This document shows positions 7,950 to 17,189 of a stretch of DNA of 49,979 nucleotides, piece after piece. Every line of letters starts with the position of its first letter. Position 1 is the first letter of the stretch. Source of the DNA: Robinsoniella peoriensis (GTDB lineage: Bacteria > Bacillota > Clostridia > Lachnospirales > Lachnospiraceae); assembly GCF_042680125.1 (NCBI RefSeq), contig NZ_JBHTNY010000051.1; one strand, given 5' to 3'. Made by a program: the position numbers and the translations under genes. The notes below the pieces were generated by a model. The model did not search any database. It was not told the DNA's origin and saw nothing but the letters and a program-made list of their open reading frames with translations.

Positions 7950-8715
7950 TATTAGAAAAGCATTTGAAAATGGAAAAGCATTTATTCCTTTCGTTACGGG
8001 AGGAGATCCCACATTAGATGTAACAGAACAGTTATTGTATGCCATGCAGGATGCAGGGGCAGATCTGATAGAAATCGGAATCCCTTTTTCAGACCCCATT
8101 GCAGAGGGAATTGTAATTCAGGAAGCAAATGAGCGGGCACTTGCGGATGGCTGTACCACCGACAAATTATTTGATATGATTTTTCGTGCCAGACAGAAGG
8201 TTACCGTACCTATGGTATTTCTTACCTATGTAAATCCTATTTATACTTATGGGAAAGAGAAATTTATGAAACGCTGCGTGGAATGCGGTATGGATGGGAT
8301 CATTGTGCCGGATCTGCCTTATGAAGAGAAAGAGGAGCTTTCCGGTGTATGCGAACAGTATGATGTAGACCTTATTTCCCTCATAGCCCCCACTTCTCAT
8401 GAGCGGATTCGGATGATTGCAAAAGAAGCAAAAGGCTTTGTGTATTGTGTATCTTCTCTTGGGGTTACCGGAGTCAGAAGCGAGATTAAGACGAATATTG
8501 CCGAGATGACAAAAATGGTAAAAGAAGAGACAGATGTCCCTTGTGCAGTAGGATTTGGTATCTCCACGCCGGAACAGGCAGCTGCAATGGCGAGAGTGTC
8601 AGACGGCGCAATTGTGGGTTCCGCTATTGTGAAACTGGTTGCAAAGCATGGAGAAAACGCGGTATCGGCTGTTGCACAATATGTCCGGGAAATGAAAGAA
8701 GCGGTTATGCGGTGA
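7942..8715 (+). CDS. trpA: tryptophan synthase alpha chain
   Basis: Cleaves indole glycerol phosphate and passes indole to TrpB. The 257-residue barrel overlaps the end of trpB by eight bases, so the two are translationally coupled. The catalytic Glu44 is in DLIEIGIPFSD. The second acid, equivalent to Asp60 of the E. coli enzyme, is Glu55 here (DPIAEG rather than DPLADG), and the usual Pro of GPVIQ is Ile. The phosphate-binding loops VGFGIST and GAIVGSAIV are intact. Its last 11 bases overlap the convergent AEC transporter gene, with no terminator visible between them. Confidence 0.94.
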   Translation: MSNIRKAFENGKAFIPFVTGGDPTLDVTEQLLYAMQDAGADLIEIGIPFSDPIAEGIVIQEANERALADGCTTDKLFDMIFRARQKVTVPMVFLTYVNPIYTYGKEKFMKRCVECGMDGIIVPDLPYEEKEELSGVCEQYDVDLISLIAPTSHERIRMIAKEAKGFVYCVSSLGVTGVRSEIKTNIAEMTKMVKEETDVPCAVGFGISTPEQAAAMARVSDGAIVGSAIVKLVAKHGENAVSAVAQYVREMKEAVMR

Positions 8716-9628
8716 TGCCCATCACAACCACCATCCCGGTCATAATAATCAGACTCACAATAACAGAAATAGAATTTGCAAAGCTGGAGAGGGACCCGTC
8801 GCCATGACATTTTTCCGTAAATGCCGGAGCAAGTGATCCTATGGGGGCAAATGCCACAACGGCCAGGATCTGTCGGATTTCCAGAGAAAATGGGGTGCAC
8901 CAGTATAAAAACAGGGAAAAGCAGGTACTAAATAAAAGTCTTACTGCCACCACAAGGATCGTATCTTTTATGTATAATGGATTGCGGACCGGTTTGAACA
9001 TCAGCCCAAGCATTAACATGGCTAAGAAACTGTTAGCGGATGCAAAGGGACTTACAAAAGTGATTACCCCATCCGGTATCCGGATATTGAAGATTGCCAG
9101 CAGAAGCATCAGCATATAGGTATCAAAGGGAATGGAAGATGCAAGTTTCTTTATTATAGAAGAAATGCTCGTTTTTTCTCCCGGATTGGTGTGAAGCAGG
9201 GAGGAAGTAACGGCATAGGATCCCCCGGTCATAATCATGGAGTTCCCGGTATCAAACAGGCAGGTTACAACAGTTCCGGCAGGACCGAAAAAACTCTGGA
9301 CTACCGGCAGTGCAAAACAGCCGATATTATAACCGGAGGAGTTGATCATCGTAAATACACGGCGTTCTTTAGACATTCTTTTGGATAAGAGGAAAGTGAT
9401 GAGCAATGGCAGAAAACTGCACATAAAGCCCAGTACAATGATTAAAAACAGGGAAGTATCACGCTGGAAGCCTCCGAAGCCGTTAATAACAGCAGCGGGG
9501 AGGGTAATGTTCAGCACAATTTTTGTAATCAGCGGATAATCCGTTTCTTTAAAAAACCCAAAACGTTTTAAGAGGTACCCGCCGAAAATTATAAGAAGAA
9601 AAGCTAGTGGTTTCAATAAAAAATTCAT
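8705..9628 (-). CDS. AEC-family (auxin efflux carrier) transporter
   Basis: A 307-residue, strongly hydrophobic protein with about ten predicted membrane segments. It opens with MNFLLKPLAFLLIIFGGYLLKR and carries LNITLPAAVI near residue 45, typical of the AEC (PIN-like) family that exports or imports organic anions. The family does not reveal the substrate. The start at 9628 follows GAGGTGAC on the minus strand. It ends inside the last codons of trpA. The arrangement is convergent, so any link to tryptophan metabolism is only positional. Confidence 0.85.
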   Translation of the reverse strand: MNFLLKPLAFLLIIFGGYLLKRFGFFKETDYPLITKIVLNITLPAAVINGFGGFQRDTSLFLIIVLGFMCSFLPLLITFLLSKRMSKERRVFTMINSSGYNIGCFALPVVQSFFGPAGTVVTCLFDTGNSMIMTGGSYAVTSSLLHTNPGEKTSISSIIKKLASSIPFDTYMLMLLLAIFNIRIPDGVITFVSPFASANSFLAMLMLGLMFKPVRNPLYIKDTILVVAVRLLFSTCFSLFLYWCTPFSLEIRQILAVVAFAPIGSLAPAFTEKCHGDGSLSSFANSISVIVSLIIMTGMVVVMGITA

Positions 9629-9824
9629 ATGTCACCTCAGTTTAAAACCCACTTAAAAAGGGCTTTTATTTTCATTCAGTATAGCATTTTTAAAAGGTGG
9701 TGAAAAGGGAAATTTTTGCTGCTTGTATTTTGACGGTTTCTTATCTATAATGGGATTAAAGTATAATATGAAGCGGCTACATATGTTCATCCAAAAGGAT
9801 GGCGTAATGTTTAGAGGGATTACT

Positions 9825-12800
9825 ATGAATGATCATATAAAAACAGAGGTAAAACAATTTGCCCATTGGATTTTGGAGAAGCATTATGTTGAAAATGATG
9901 AAGATGCCGTAACAGCAGTATTTGCTCCGGATATCACCTGGATTGGAGCCGGGGAGGAACAGCATCGGGAGTCCGGGGAAGAGACCGCAAAATATTTTCA
10001 GATGTTTAAAGGAAAGATTCCGCCATGTCATATATGGGACGAAGAATTTGAAGTGACGGAACTTGGAACCGGGATGTATTTATGCAGCGGATTATTCTGG
10101 GTTGCTGCCAACGAAGAGACTGGTCTGTGCATTGAAGAACATCAGCGTATTACATTTATATTCCGAAGGAAAGCTGACACCTTTGAATGTGTTCATATTC
10201 ATAATTCAAACCCCTATCAAAAAATGGAAACGGGAGATCTTTTTCCAAATGAAGAGGGACGTAAGGCATACTCTTACCTGGAAAAGAAAATGGAAGAGGT
10301 TGAAGAAGAGCTGAAGAAAAAGGAGCTGGAATTTCAGAAGGCTGTTCAGGTGCAAAAGCAGACTTATGATGAGTATATGCAGAAAAACCATCAGATACAG
10401 GTTGTCCTGGATGCGATACAGGGCGGGCTGAAAATCAGTATCGATGATAATATGTATACATATGCCTATCTAAGCGATGAATTGTGCAGTATGTTTGGCT
10501 ATACCAGGGATGAGTTTATGGAAGTGACCAAAGGCAGCGCCGTAGGTGCTGTGTATCCGGAGGATCTCCCAAGGGTTTTAAAAGAGTGTGAAGAGGCATT
10601 TCGGGATGGCAGTATGGATTATGCCATTAAATACAGGATAGCTTGCAGGGACGGATCTTTGAAATGGATCATTGACAGTGGTAAGAAGGTCAGAAATGAA
10701 GATGGAGAAGTTATTATCAACAGCATTTATCTGGATGTTACGGAAATGGAAGAAGCAAATCAGAAAATGGCATCTCAGAAAGAACTCTTAGACAGCATTT
10801 ACGATTCTATGATGTGCGGAATTCTACGGTACCAATTGGAGGACGGGGAGTTCTCTGCTTTGACGCTGAATCACGAAGCACTTCGGATTCTGGGGTATGA
10901 GTCAGAAGATGAATGCTATAAACTGGGTGTGAATGAATTTTATAACAGAATTTATGAAGAGGATCGCCAGGTTATCATTGATAAGATCAATAAATTAAAA
11001 AACCAGGGTGACCGCTTTCAATTTGAATACAGGATTCTGGGACCCTCGTCTGATATTCTTTGGGTATATGGAACGACAGAGCTGATGATGTCTAGTAGCG
11101 GCGGAAATATCATACAGCGCGTTATGGTGGATATAACGGAAAAGAAGAAACTGGAACTGGAATTGGAAGAAGAACACCAGAGGTTTCGCATTGCCATTGA
11201 GAGTTCCCCGGCAGTTATTTTTGAATATGATGTCCGCGAGGACCAGTATCGGTCTTATGGTACCCTGTCTGAGACAAAGGGAAAAAATGATACAGAAGAA
11301 ATCGTACCTGATTTTCTCAAAAAGGAGCTGTACTCTTTAGCCGGGGAAAAGGATGCGGCATATTTACGGGATTTTATGCTGGGCAGGGCAGGGAAAGAAA
11401 TAGATATTAAATTGGCACCTCATGTGGGCAGTTCCCATACTGTGTGGTCCCGGATATCCGGCACAACGATCTATGATGATGAAGGAAATATGGTTAAAAT
11501 GATCGGTAAAATGCGCAACATCCAATCAGAGAAAGAAAAGGAATTCGCGCTGGAGGAGGCGAAATACAGGGACGGGCTGACTGGTTTGTATACCAAGGAA
11601 GCAGGTATCCGCCTGGCGCGGGAGTACATGGAGCAGAAAAGCCCGGATGAAATCTGCGGGCTAATGCTCCTGGATATGGATGATTTCCAAAAGGTAAATG
11701 ATGAAGAAGGCAGCGTATTTGCAGACGCTATTTTGCAGGAAGTGGCGGTAATCCTTAAGTCTGAAACACAGGAAGATGATATACTGATCCGTTTGGGCGG
11801 CGATGAATTCATGCTTTTTTTAAAAGGCTGTACAAAATTAAGAGCAACTATACTGGGGCCTAAGATCGCTGGGATGGTACAGAATCTGGTGGTTTCAGGG
11901 CAAAGCAAGGTGCGGGTTTCGGTTACCATCGGGATGTGTGTTACCGAGGTAGTAGACGAATACAGCGGGCTTTACCGGTGTGCGGAAAGTACTCTGAAAT
12001 ATGCAAAAGAGTATGAAAGGGGCCGTGCATGCTGTTACCTGGATACCTCAAATGAACTGGGGACGGTACTTACGGAACTCTATAAAGAAGCTCATTTTAT
12101 CAATGAAATTGGCAGACCGGTAAAATACCGGGAAGAGGACCTGACCTCCTTTGCCCTGGAGCTTCTGGGGAAGGCGAAAAGTCTGGACGATGCCATTTTC
12201 CTGCTGTTATCCAGAATCGGCAAAACCTATCATTTTGACAGGGTTACCATTATGGAGATGGATTACGAATATTTAAGTTACCGTTATACTTACCAGTGGG
12301 CTGGAAACCTGTCGGATCTTGAAATGGATCGGGATTTTTATATATTCAGAGAAGAAGTCAGCAAAATAGATCAGATATTTGATGAAGAGGGGCTGTGCGA
12401 CCGGATGAACCCGAGGGTTTCCAAGATCCCATCATGCCTGATCTCCGCCATTTGGAATCATGGAAAAATAACCGGAACGTTAAGTTTTGAGATCCGGAAA
12501 GGTGATTATGTGTGGACGAAGGAGCAGCGCAAACTGGTGAAGGAAATGGCTAAGATCATATTTTCATTTATTATGAAAGCCAGGGCAGATGCTGTGAGTC
12601 AGGCGAAAACAGACTTTTTATCCAGGATGTCCCATGAGATAAGGACACCTATGAATGCCATTACGGGAATGACTGCCATTGCAAAAACAGTTCTGAATAA
12701 TAAAGAGAAGGCGATGGATTGTCTGAATAAAATTGAATCAGCCAATACCTACCTGCTGAATCTTGTGAACGATGTGCTGGATATGTCCAGGATAGAAAGC

Positions 12801-13739
12801 GGTAAAATTGAGATAAACGAAGAGAGCATGGATCTGAAAAGACAAATGGATGATCTGGAATCGTTGATGATGCCGCAGGCCCAACGTAAAAACATTGATT
12901 TCAGGATGGAGAATCGCTATATCAACAACCGCAGAATTATCGCTGATGAATTACGTCTCAACCAGGTTATGGTAAATATTGTAGGAAATGCATTGAAATT
13001 TACCGGTGTGGGCGGACAGGTAATCGTAAATATTGATCCTCTGAAGGAAGAGGCAGCCCAGGTTGTACTGCATTTCTCTGTGAAAGACAATGGAATAGGG
13101 ATTAACAAAGAAGCTCTTGGCAGAATCTTCACTGCATTCGAACAGGAAGGAAAGAAAACTTCTTCTAAATATGGAGGAACCGGTCTGGGGCTTGCCATAT
13201 CCAGCAGACTGGTACAGATGATGGGTGGGAACCTGGAGGTGCAGAGTGAGCCGGGGGCAGGATCAGTATTTTATTTTACACTGACATTTGCATATGGTTC
13301 AGACGAAATTGAAGTACCTTATGAAGAAGAAGTGAAATGTGATTATGATTTTGATGGAAAACGAATCCTGCTGGCAGAAGATAATGAGTTAAATCAGGAA
13401 ATTGCCAGTACCATTTTAGAAATGAACGGCTTTATTATTGAAGCTGTGGGTGATGGGCAGCAGGCGCTGGATATGTATATAACTCATCCGCCTTATTACT
13501 ATGACGCTGTGCTGATGGATATTCGAATGCCGGTTATGGACGGACTGGAAGCTACGAAAGGGATCCGTACCTCCGGGCGTGAAGATGCCAGAACAATTCC
13601 GATTATTGCGATGACTGCCAATGCATTCAGTGAGGACACAAAAAAGTCCATGGCCAGCGGAATGAATGGACATTTATCCAAGCCCATAGAAACGGAAGTC
13701 CTTTTTGATACCCTGCAAAAGTGTCTGAAAGGATCGTGA
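9825..13739 (+). CDS. multidomain hybrid histidine kinase with embedded GGDEF domain
   Basis: About 1304 residues, apparently cytoplasmic because no membrane segment is seen. In order: a SnoaL/NTF2-like domain (about 1-135); a Lys/Glu-rich coiled coil (about 145-190); three PAS-type domains (about 190-560), the first with DELCSMFGYTRDEF; a GGDEF domain with intact GGDEF at 658-662; a GAF-like region (about 745-925); HisKA with His937 in RMSHEIRTPMNAI; an HATPase domain with DNGIGI and GGTGLGLAIS; and a C-terminal receiver with Asp1232 in VLMDIRMPVMDG. The protein may therefore combine cyclic-di-GMP synthesis with a His-Asp relay. The ATG at 9825 follows AGAGGGAT. An ATG at 9807 after AAAGGATGG is a fair alternative, and the frame is open to 9723. 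No output regulator is adjacent. Confidence 0.88.
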   Translation: MNDHIKTEVKQFAHWILEKHYVENDEDAVTAVFAPDITWIGAGEEQHRESGEETAKYFQMFKGKIPPCHIWDEEFEVTELGTGMYLCSGLFWVAANEETGLCIEEHQRITFIFRRKADTFECVHIHNSNPYQKMETGDLFPNEEGRKAYSYLEKKMEEVEEELKKKELEFQKAVQVQKQTYDEYMQKNHQIQVVLDAIQGGLKISIDDNMYTYAYLSDELCSMFGYTRDEFMEVTKGSAVGAVYPEDLPRVLKECEEAFRDGSMDYAIKYRIACRDGSLKWIIDSGKKVRNEDGEVIINSIYLDVTEMEEANQKMASQKELLDSIYDSMMCGILRYQLEDGEFSALTLNHEALRILGYESEDECYKLGVNEFYNRIYEEDRQVIIDKINKLKNQGDRFQFEYRILGPSSDILWVYGTTELMMSSSGGNIIQRVMVDITEKKKLELELEEEHQRFRIAIESSPAVIFEYDVREDQYRSYGTLSETKGKNDTEEIVPDFLKKELYSLAGEKDAAYLRDFMLGRAGKEIDIKLAPHVGSSHTVWSRISGTTIYDDEGNMVKMIGKMRNIQSEKEKEFALEEAKYRDGLTGLYTKEAGIRLAREYMEQKSPDEICGLMLLDMDDFQKVNDEEGSVFADAILQEVAVILKSETQEDDILIRLGGDEFMLFLKGCTKLRATILGPKIAGMVQNLVVSGQSKVRVSVTIGMCVTEVVDEYSGLYRCAESTLKYAKEYERGRACCYLDTSNELGTVLTELYKEAHFINEIGRPVKYREEDLTSFALELLGKAKSLDDAIFLLLSRIGKTYHFDRVTIMEMDYEYLSYRYTYQWAGNLSDLEMDRDFYIFREEVSKIDQIFDEEGLCDRMNPRVSKIPSCLISAIWNHGKITGTLSFEIRKGDYVWTKEQRKLVKEMAKIIFSFIMKARADAVSQAKTDFLSRMSHEIRTPMNAITGMTAIAKTVLNNKEKAMDCLNKIESANTYLLNLVNDVLDMSRIESGKIEINEESMDLKRQMDDLESLMMPQAQRKNIDFRMENRYINNRRIIADELRLNQVMVNIVGNALKFTGVGGQVIVNIDPLKEEAAQVVLHFSVKDNGIGINKEALGRIFTAFEQEGKKTSSKYGGTGLGLAISSRLVQMMGGNLEVQSEPGAGSVFYFTLTFAYGSDEIEVPYEEEVKCDYDFDGKRILLAEDNELNQEIASTILEMNGFIIEAVGDGQQALDMYITHPPYYYDAVLMDIRMPVMDGLEATKGIRTSGREDARTIPIIAMTANAFSEDTKKSMASGMNGHLSKPIETEVLFDTLQKCLKGS

Positions 13740-13763
13740 TGGTGCTCATTGTGTCAGCATTTG

Positions 13764-13782
13764 GAATTATTTTGAATAATTC
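13764..13782 (+). terminator. weak hairpin after the hybrid kinase gene
   Basis: GAATTATT (13764-13771) and AATAATTC (13775-13782) form a perfect eight-pair stem with a three-base loop, followed by A residues rather than T residues on the plus strand. It could end transcription of the kinase gene only weakly. The tRNA promoter starts immediately after. Confidence 0.35.
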
Positions 13783-13793
13783 GAAAAAAAGCC

Positions 13794-13822
13794 TTGCATT
13801 TTGTTCTTAGTTGTGATATAAA
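13794..13822 (+). promoter_or_regulatory. promoter of the tRNA pair
   Basis: TTGCAT (13794-13799) and TATAAA (13817-13822) are 17 bases apart, about 55 bases upstream of the first tRNA. Confidence 0.6.
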
Positions 13823-13877
13823 TATATCTTGTCAGAACAAAATTAGAACATTGATCTTGTAAAAGATCAATGCATAT

Positions 13878-13959
13878 GGATGGATTCCCGAGTGGCCAAA
13901 GGGGACAGACTGTAAATCTGCTGCAAATTGCTTCGGTGGTTCGAATCCACCTCCATCCA
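13878..13959 (+). tRNA. tRNA-Tyr (anticodon GTA)
   Basis: An 82-base class II tRNA. The acceptor stem pairs GGATGGA (from 13878) with TCCATCC (13952-13958) and the discriminator is A. The anticodon loop CTGTAAA contains GTA at 13912-13914. A long variable arm (CTGCAAATTGCTTCGG) and the T arm GGTTCGAATCC are present. The outermost pair of the anticodon stem is an A-C mismatch. The CCA end is not encoded. Confidence 0.95.
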
Positions 13960-13993
13960 TTGAAAATAGATTGCCTGAGCAATCTATTTTTAT

Positions 13994-14079
13994 GCCGGCG
14001 TGGCGGAACTGGCAGACGCACAGGACTTAAAATCCTGCGGGACTAATCTCCCGTACCGGTTCGATTCCGGTCGCCGGCA
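13994..14079 (+). tRNA. tRNA-Leu (anticodon TAA)
   Basis: An 86-base class II tRNA. The acceptor stem pairs GCCGGCG with CGCCGGC (14072-14078) and the discriminator is A. The anticodon stem CAGGA/TCCTG encloses CTTAAAA with TAA at 14028-14030. A long variable arm and the T arm GGTTCGATTCC are present. It lies 34 bases after tRNA-Tyr, so the two are probably one transcript. The CCA end is not encoded and must be added by the CCA-adding enzyme. Confidence 0.95.
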
Positions 14080-14092
14080 TTCTCGAAAATAA

Positions 14093-14130
14093 AAAGGATA
14101 GACCCGTATAGTGGGTTTATCCTTTTTTTA
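14093..14130 (+). terminator. Rho-independent terminator of the tRNA operon
   Basis: AAAGGATAGACCC and GGGTTTATCCTTT pair almost fully around a short loop and run into seven T residues at 14123-14129. Confidence 0.92.
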
Positions 14131-14355
14131 TCTTTTCATTTTTCTGCTGTTCCAGTGTTTGAGATCTTTGAGTAAATCATTTGCGGTACTTTATGCCTTA
14201 TTCCCTTTTGCTGCTTTTGGAAGATATATCTTGCAGGAAGCATTTTCAACGCTCTGGCAAAAACGATAATAATGTCTTATAATGTATGATAAAGGAAGGG
14301 GATTTACTCTAATTGAGGAAAGAACCGGCAGGAGGGAGAAACAAATGAGAAAGAG
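14131..14355 (+). promoter_or_regulatory. intergenic region with a candidate promoter and strong ribosome binding site
   Basis: TGGCAA (14255-14260) lies 17 bases before a consensus TATAAT (14278-14283). A strong GGAGGG ribosome binding site (14331-14336) follows near 14335. The minus strand of 14131-14250 contains short protein-like phrases (for example NDLLKDLKHWNSRKMKR before a stop) that may be the worn tail of a lost gene. I cannot name it. Confidence 0.45.
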
Positions 14356-17043
14356 ATGCATACAGCAATAAGAGCAATAATGCTGGCAGTATTACTAACT
14401 ATGGCTTTTTATTTTCCGGCAGAGGCAGAAGCGGTGCTGGATAATGAGCAAGCTGTACAGAGGGATGAAGGAGATGAAACAGAACGTATTTTGGCAGTGG
14501 AAGAGGACGTGATTTCCCAGGATACGGATATGTCATCCTGGCTTTGCGAGTGGGATGAAAGCACATTTACGGTAACTCTTACAGAATATAAGGGAGCTGA
14601 CACTGATGTGGAAGTGCCTGGTACTGTTGTAAAAGACGGAAACGTTTATGGGGTGGAAATTATGGATACCGTCATGGGGACCAGCAGTTATGAATATCTG
14701 AGTACGGGACCGTTTTTCCAAAATAATCATATAAGAACCGTATCCTTTCAGGATGGGGTTCGTTTCCGCAATAACAGTATGTACAAAGCTTTTTTTGAAT
14801 GTGGGAATCTGGAATCAGTTACAGGGCTTCCAAATGGGGTACGTACGATGAACGAGGCGTTTAAAAATTGTAAGAATTTCATCTATGCAGACAGATTACC
14901 ACCAGGTATTGAAGAAATGCAGAATACTTTTAAGGGATGCACCCGGCTGTCAGAGGCACCGGAGATACCGGAAGGTGTCCTGAATTTGAACAGTGCATTC
15001 CAGGGCTGCCAAAATTTAATGTCAGCACCAAAGCTTCCGGAATCGGCACAGGACATCAGTTATATGTTTCTTAATTGCATTAATTTGGAATATGGTCCCG
15101 AAATTCCCCCCAATGTAACAAATATGGATGGTACTTTTGCAGAGTGCTATCAGTTAAAAGCGGTTCCGGATATCTACAGCCACAGCTTAAGGACGGCAAA
15201 TGAAGCTTTTCGGTTTTGTGGTGAATTACAGCAGATTTCTATAGAAAGTGATTCCCTGGAATCGGTTACACGTACTTTTTATTCATGCAGAAGTTTGCAG
15301 AAAGCGGAGTTATCTGCAAAGAGCCTGCAAGATATGGACAGGACATTTCAGGAGTGCAGAAGCCTTACAGAAATGCCGGTAATTCCCCATGGAGTACAAC
15401 GGCTGTATAATACCTTTGAAAATTGTATCAGCATGGTTAAAGCGGGAGATTTACCGGACAGCATAAGAATAGTATCAAGAGCCTTTGCCGGATGCATAAA
15501 TCTTGTTGAAGTCCCCGAATTTAATGATCAGGTTACGTCCTTGTATGGAGCTTTTCAAGACTGTACGAGTCTGCAAAAAGCCCCTGTTCTGCCAAAGAAG
15601 CTGTATACACTGGCATTTACCTTCATGGGATGCAAAAACCTGGAGCAGGCCCCGGAGATACCGGCAGAGGTTTTGGTTATGCGAAGTGCATTTGAGGGTT
15701 GTACAAGTCTGGAGGAGGCGCCTGTGATCCCGGCAGGAGTCACCGATTTATGGAGAACTTTTCGGGGATGCAGCAGCCTAAAAAAGGCAACAGATATTCC
15801 ACAGAGTGCAGATAATATTTCTTCGTTATTCTCAGGATGTACGGAGTTGACAGAGGCGCCGGATATTCCGCAGGGGGTTTCCAATATTTCAAATACGTTT
15901 CAATATTGCTACCGGCTGCAGGGTGAAATAATCATTAAGGCTAATCCGGAATATTATGCAAAGTGTTTTGAGAAAACAGGGCTGGATGGAAATGGATTGA
16001 CGGTTCACTATACAGAGAATGTTCAGAATATTGACCGTATCCTGACCACCAGGGGGGAAAATAATGATCATGTAAAAAAGGGAAATAACATAAACGCACT
16101 GGTTGTATTGTTTGACGGTAATGGCGGAACGGTATCCCAGAACCTGATTATGGTGCGGCTGGGATATGCCTATGAAATCCTGCCGGTGGCAAAAAGAACA
16201 GGATATGAATTTGCAGGGTGGTATACAATGAAAAGCGGAGGAAGCAGAGTAGCAGAAGAGACAATTGTGGGCACAGCTGCTAATCATACATTATATGCCG
16301 CCTGGCGGCCCTGCAGCTATAAAATTTTGTTTCAGCCGGAGGGTGGCAGTCTGTTTGTAAAGGAAAAAACGATAGCTTACGGAAGTGCTTACGGAAGTCT
16401 GCCGGTGCCGGTCAGACAGGGATATCAGTTTGCCGGATGGTTTAATTCCAGATCCGGAGGAACTCAGATTACCGGTAAATCTAATTTCAGACAGACCGGA
16501 AACCAGAATCTGTATGCCAGATGGAAAAGAATTATTTATCAGGTACAGTTTAACAGCAACGGTGGAAAAAAGAAGTTTTCCGGAAGAGGTGTAAAGAACG
16601 GGGATTCCTATGGCTCCCTTCCGGCACCTGCAAGATCCGGATACAGATTCACAGGGTGGTATACGGCGAAAAGCCGTGGAAAGAAGATTACATCCCAAAC
16701 CAGAGTTAATTTGAATCAGGACCAGATGCTCTATGCGCATTGGAGCAAAGTCACTGTGGGGCGTGTAAACTCATTAAAACTTTACAATAAAAAGAAAGGG
16801 CGTATGGATATTGCCTTCAAAGGAGTCAAAGGAGCAGCGGGATACCAGATCTTATACGGATCGAATTCCTCATTTACCAAAGGAAAAAAGAAGGTATATA
16901 CAACGAAGATAAAAAAGGCAGTTACAAGGCTTAAGAAAAGAAAGACCTACTATGTGAAGGTACGTGCCTATAAGTTCGACTCCGCAGGAAAAAAAATCTA
17001 TGGTAAATTCAGCAGTGTAAAGAAGTTACCAATTAAAAAATAA
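14356..17043 (+). CDS. secreted leucine-rich-repeat protein with InlB-type repeats
   Basis: 895 residues. A hydrophobic N-terminal stretch ending in PAEAEA looks like a signal peptide. From about residue 110 to 525 there are about 18 repeats of 22-23 residues of the form F-x-x-C-x-x-L-x-x-A-P-x-I-P-x-G-V, related to BspA-like leucine-rich repeats. Three InlB B-repeats (GYxFAGWYT...LYAxW) follow at about 580-795, then an Fn3-like lysine-rich domain. No LPXTG motif is present. Such proteins act in adhesion or surface display. The start is odd: the strong ribosome binding site serves an ATG at 14345 that stops after eight codons in another frame. One extra A near 14352 would give a normal MRKEMHTAIR start. 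Confidence 0.8.
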   Translation: MHTAIRAIMLAVLLTMAFYFPAEAEAVLDNEQAVQRDEGDETERILAVEEDVISQDTDMSSWLCEWDESTFTVTLTEYKGADTDVEVPGTVVKDGNVYGVEIMDTVMGTSSYEYLSTGPFFQNNHIRTVSFQDGVRFRNNSMYKAFFECGNLESVTGLPNGVRTMNEAFKNCKNFIYADRLPPGIEEMQNTFKGCTRLSEAPEIPEGVLNLNSAFQGCQNLMSAPKLPESAQDISYMFLNCINLEYGPEIPPNVTNMDGTFAECYQLKAVPDIYSHSLRTANEAFRFCGELQQISIESDSLESVTRTFYSCRSLQKAELSAKSLQDMDRTFQECRSLTEMPVIPHGVQRLYNTFENCISMVKAGDLPDSIRIVSRAFAGCINLVEVPEFNDQVTSLYGAFQDCTSLQKAPVLPKKLYTLAFTFMGCKNLEQAPEIPAEVLVMRSAFEGCTSLEEAPVIPAGVTDLWRTFRGCSSLKKATDIPQSADNISSLFSGCTELTEAPDIPQGVSNISNTFQYCYRLQGEIIIKANPEYYAKCFEKTGLDGNGLTVHYTENVQNIDRILTTRGENNDHVKKGNNINALVVLFDGNGGTVSQNLIMVRLGYAYEILPVAKRTGYEFAGWYTMKSGGSRVAEETIVGTAANHTLYAAWRPCSYKILFQPEGGSLFVKEKTIAYGSAYGSLPVPVRQGYQFAGWFNSRSGGTQITGKSNFRQTGNQNLYARWKRIIYQVQFNSNGGKKKFSGRGVKNGDSYGSLPAPARSGYRFTGWYTAKSRGKKITSQTRVNLNQDQMLYAHWSKVTVGRVNSLKLYNKKKGRMDIAFKGVKGAAGYQILYGSNSSFTKGKKKVYTTKIKKAVTRLKKRKTYYVKVRAYKFDSAGKKIYGKFSSVKKLPIKK

Positions 17044-17189
17044 GTGATGCGTCGGTTTTCCATTTGAATTCTGTCTATGTTGGAAAATGATAAAGTTACG
17101 ATACGGATTTGATGGTGAAAGTTTAACTAGTGTGATAGAATAGCAATTAATAGAATTGCAGCCTAAAAGTTTCGTATAAGGAGAATTAT

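Noticed and set aside
9723..9824. 34-codon extension of the hybrid kinase
   Set aside because: The bases contain TATAAT-like promoter sequence, and a better ribosome binding site precedes 9825.
14356..17043. sortase-anchored surface protein
   Set aside because: The C-terminus ends KLPIKK with no LPXTG motif, hydrophobic helix or sorting tail.
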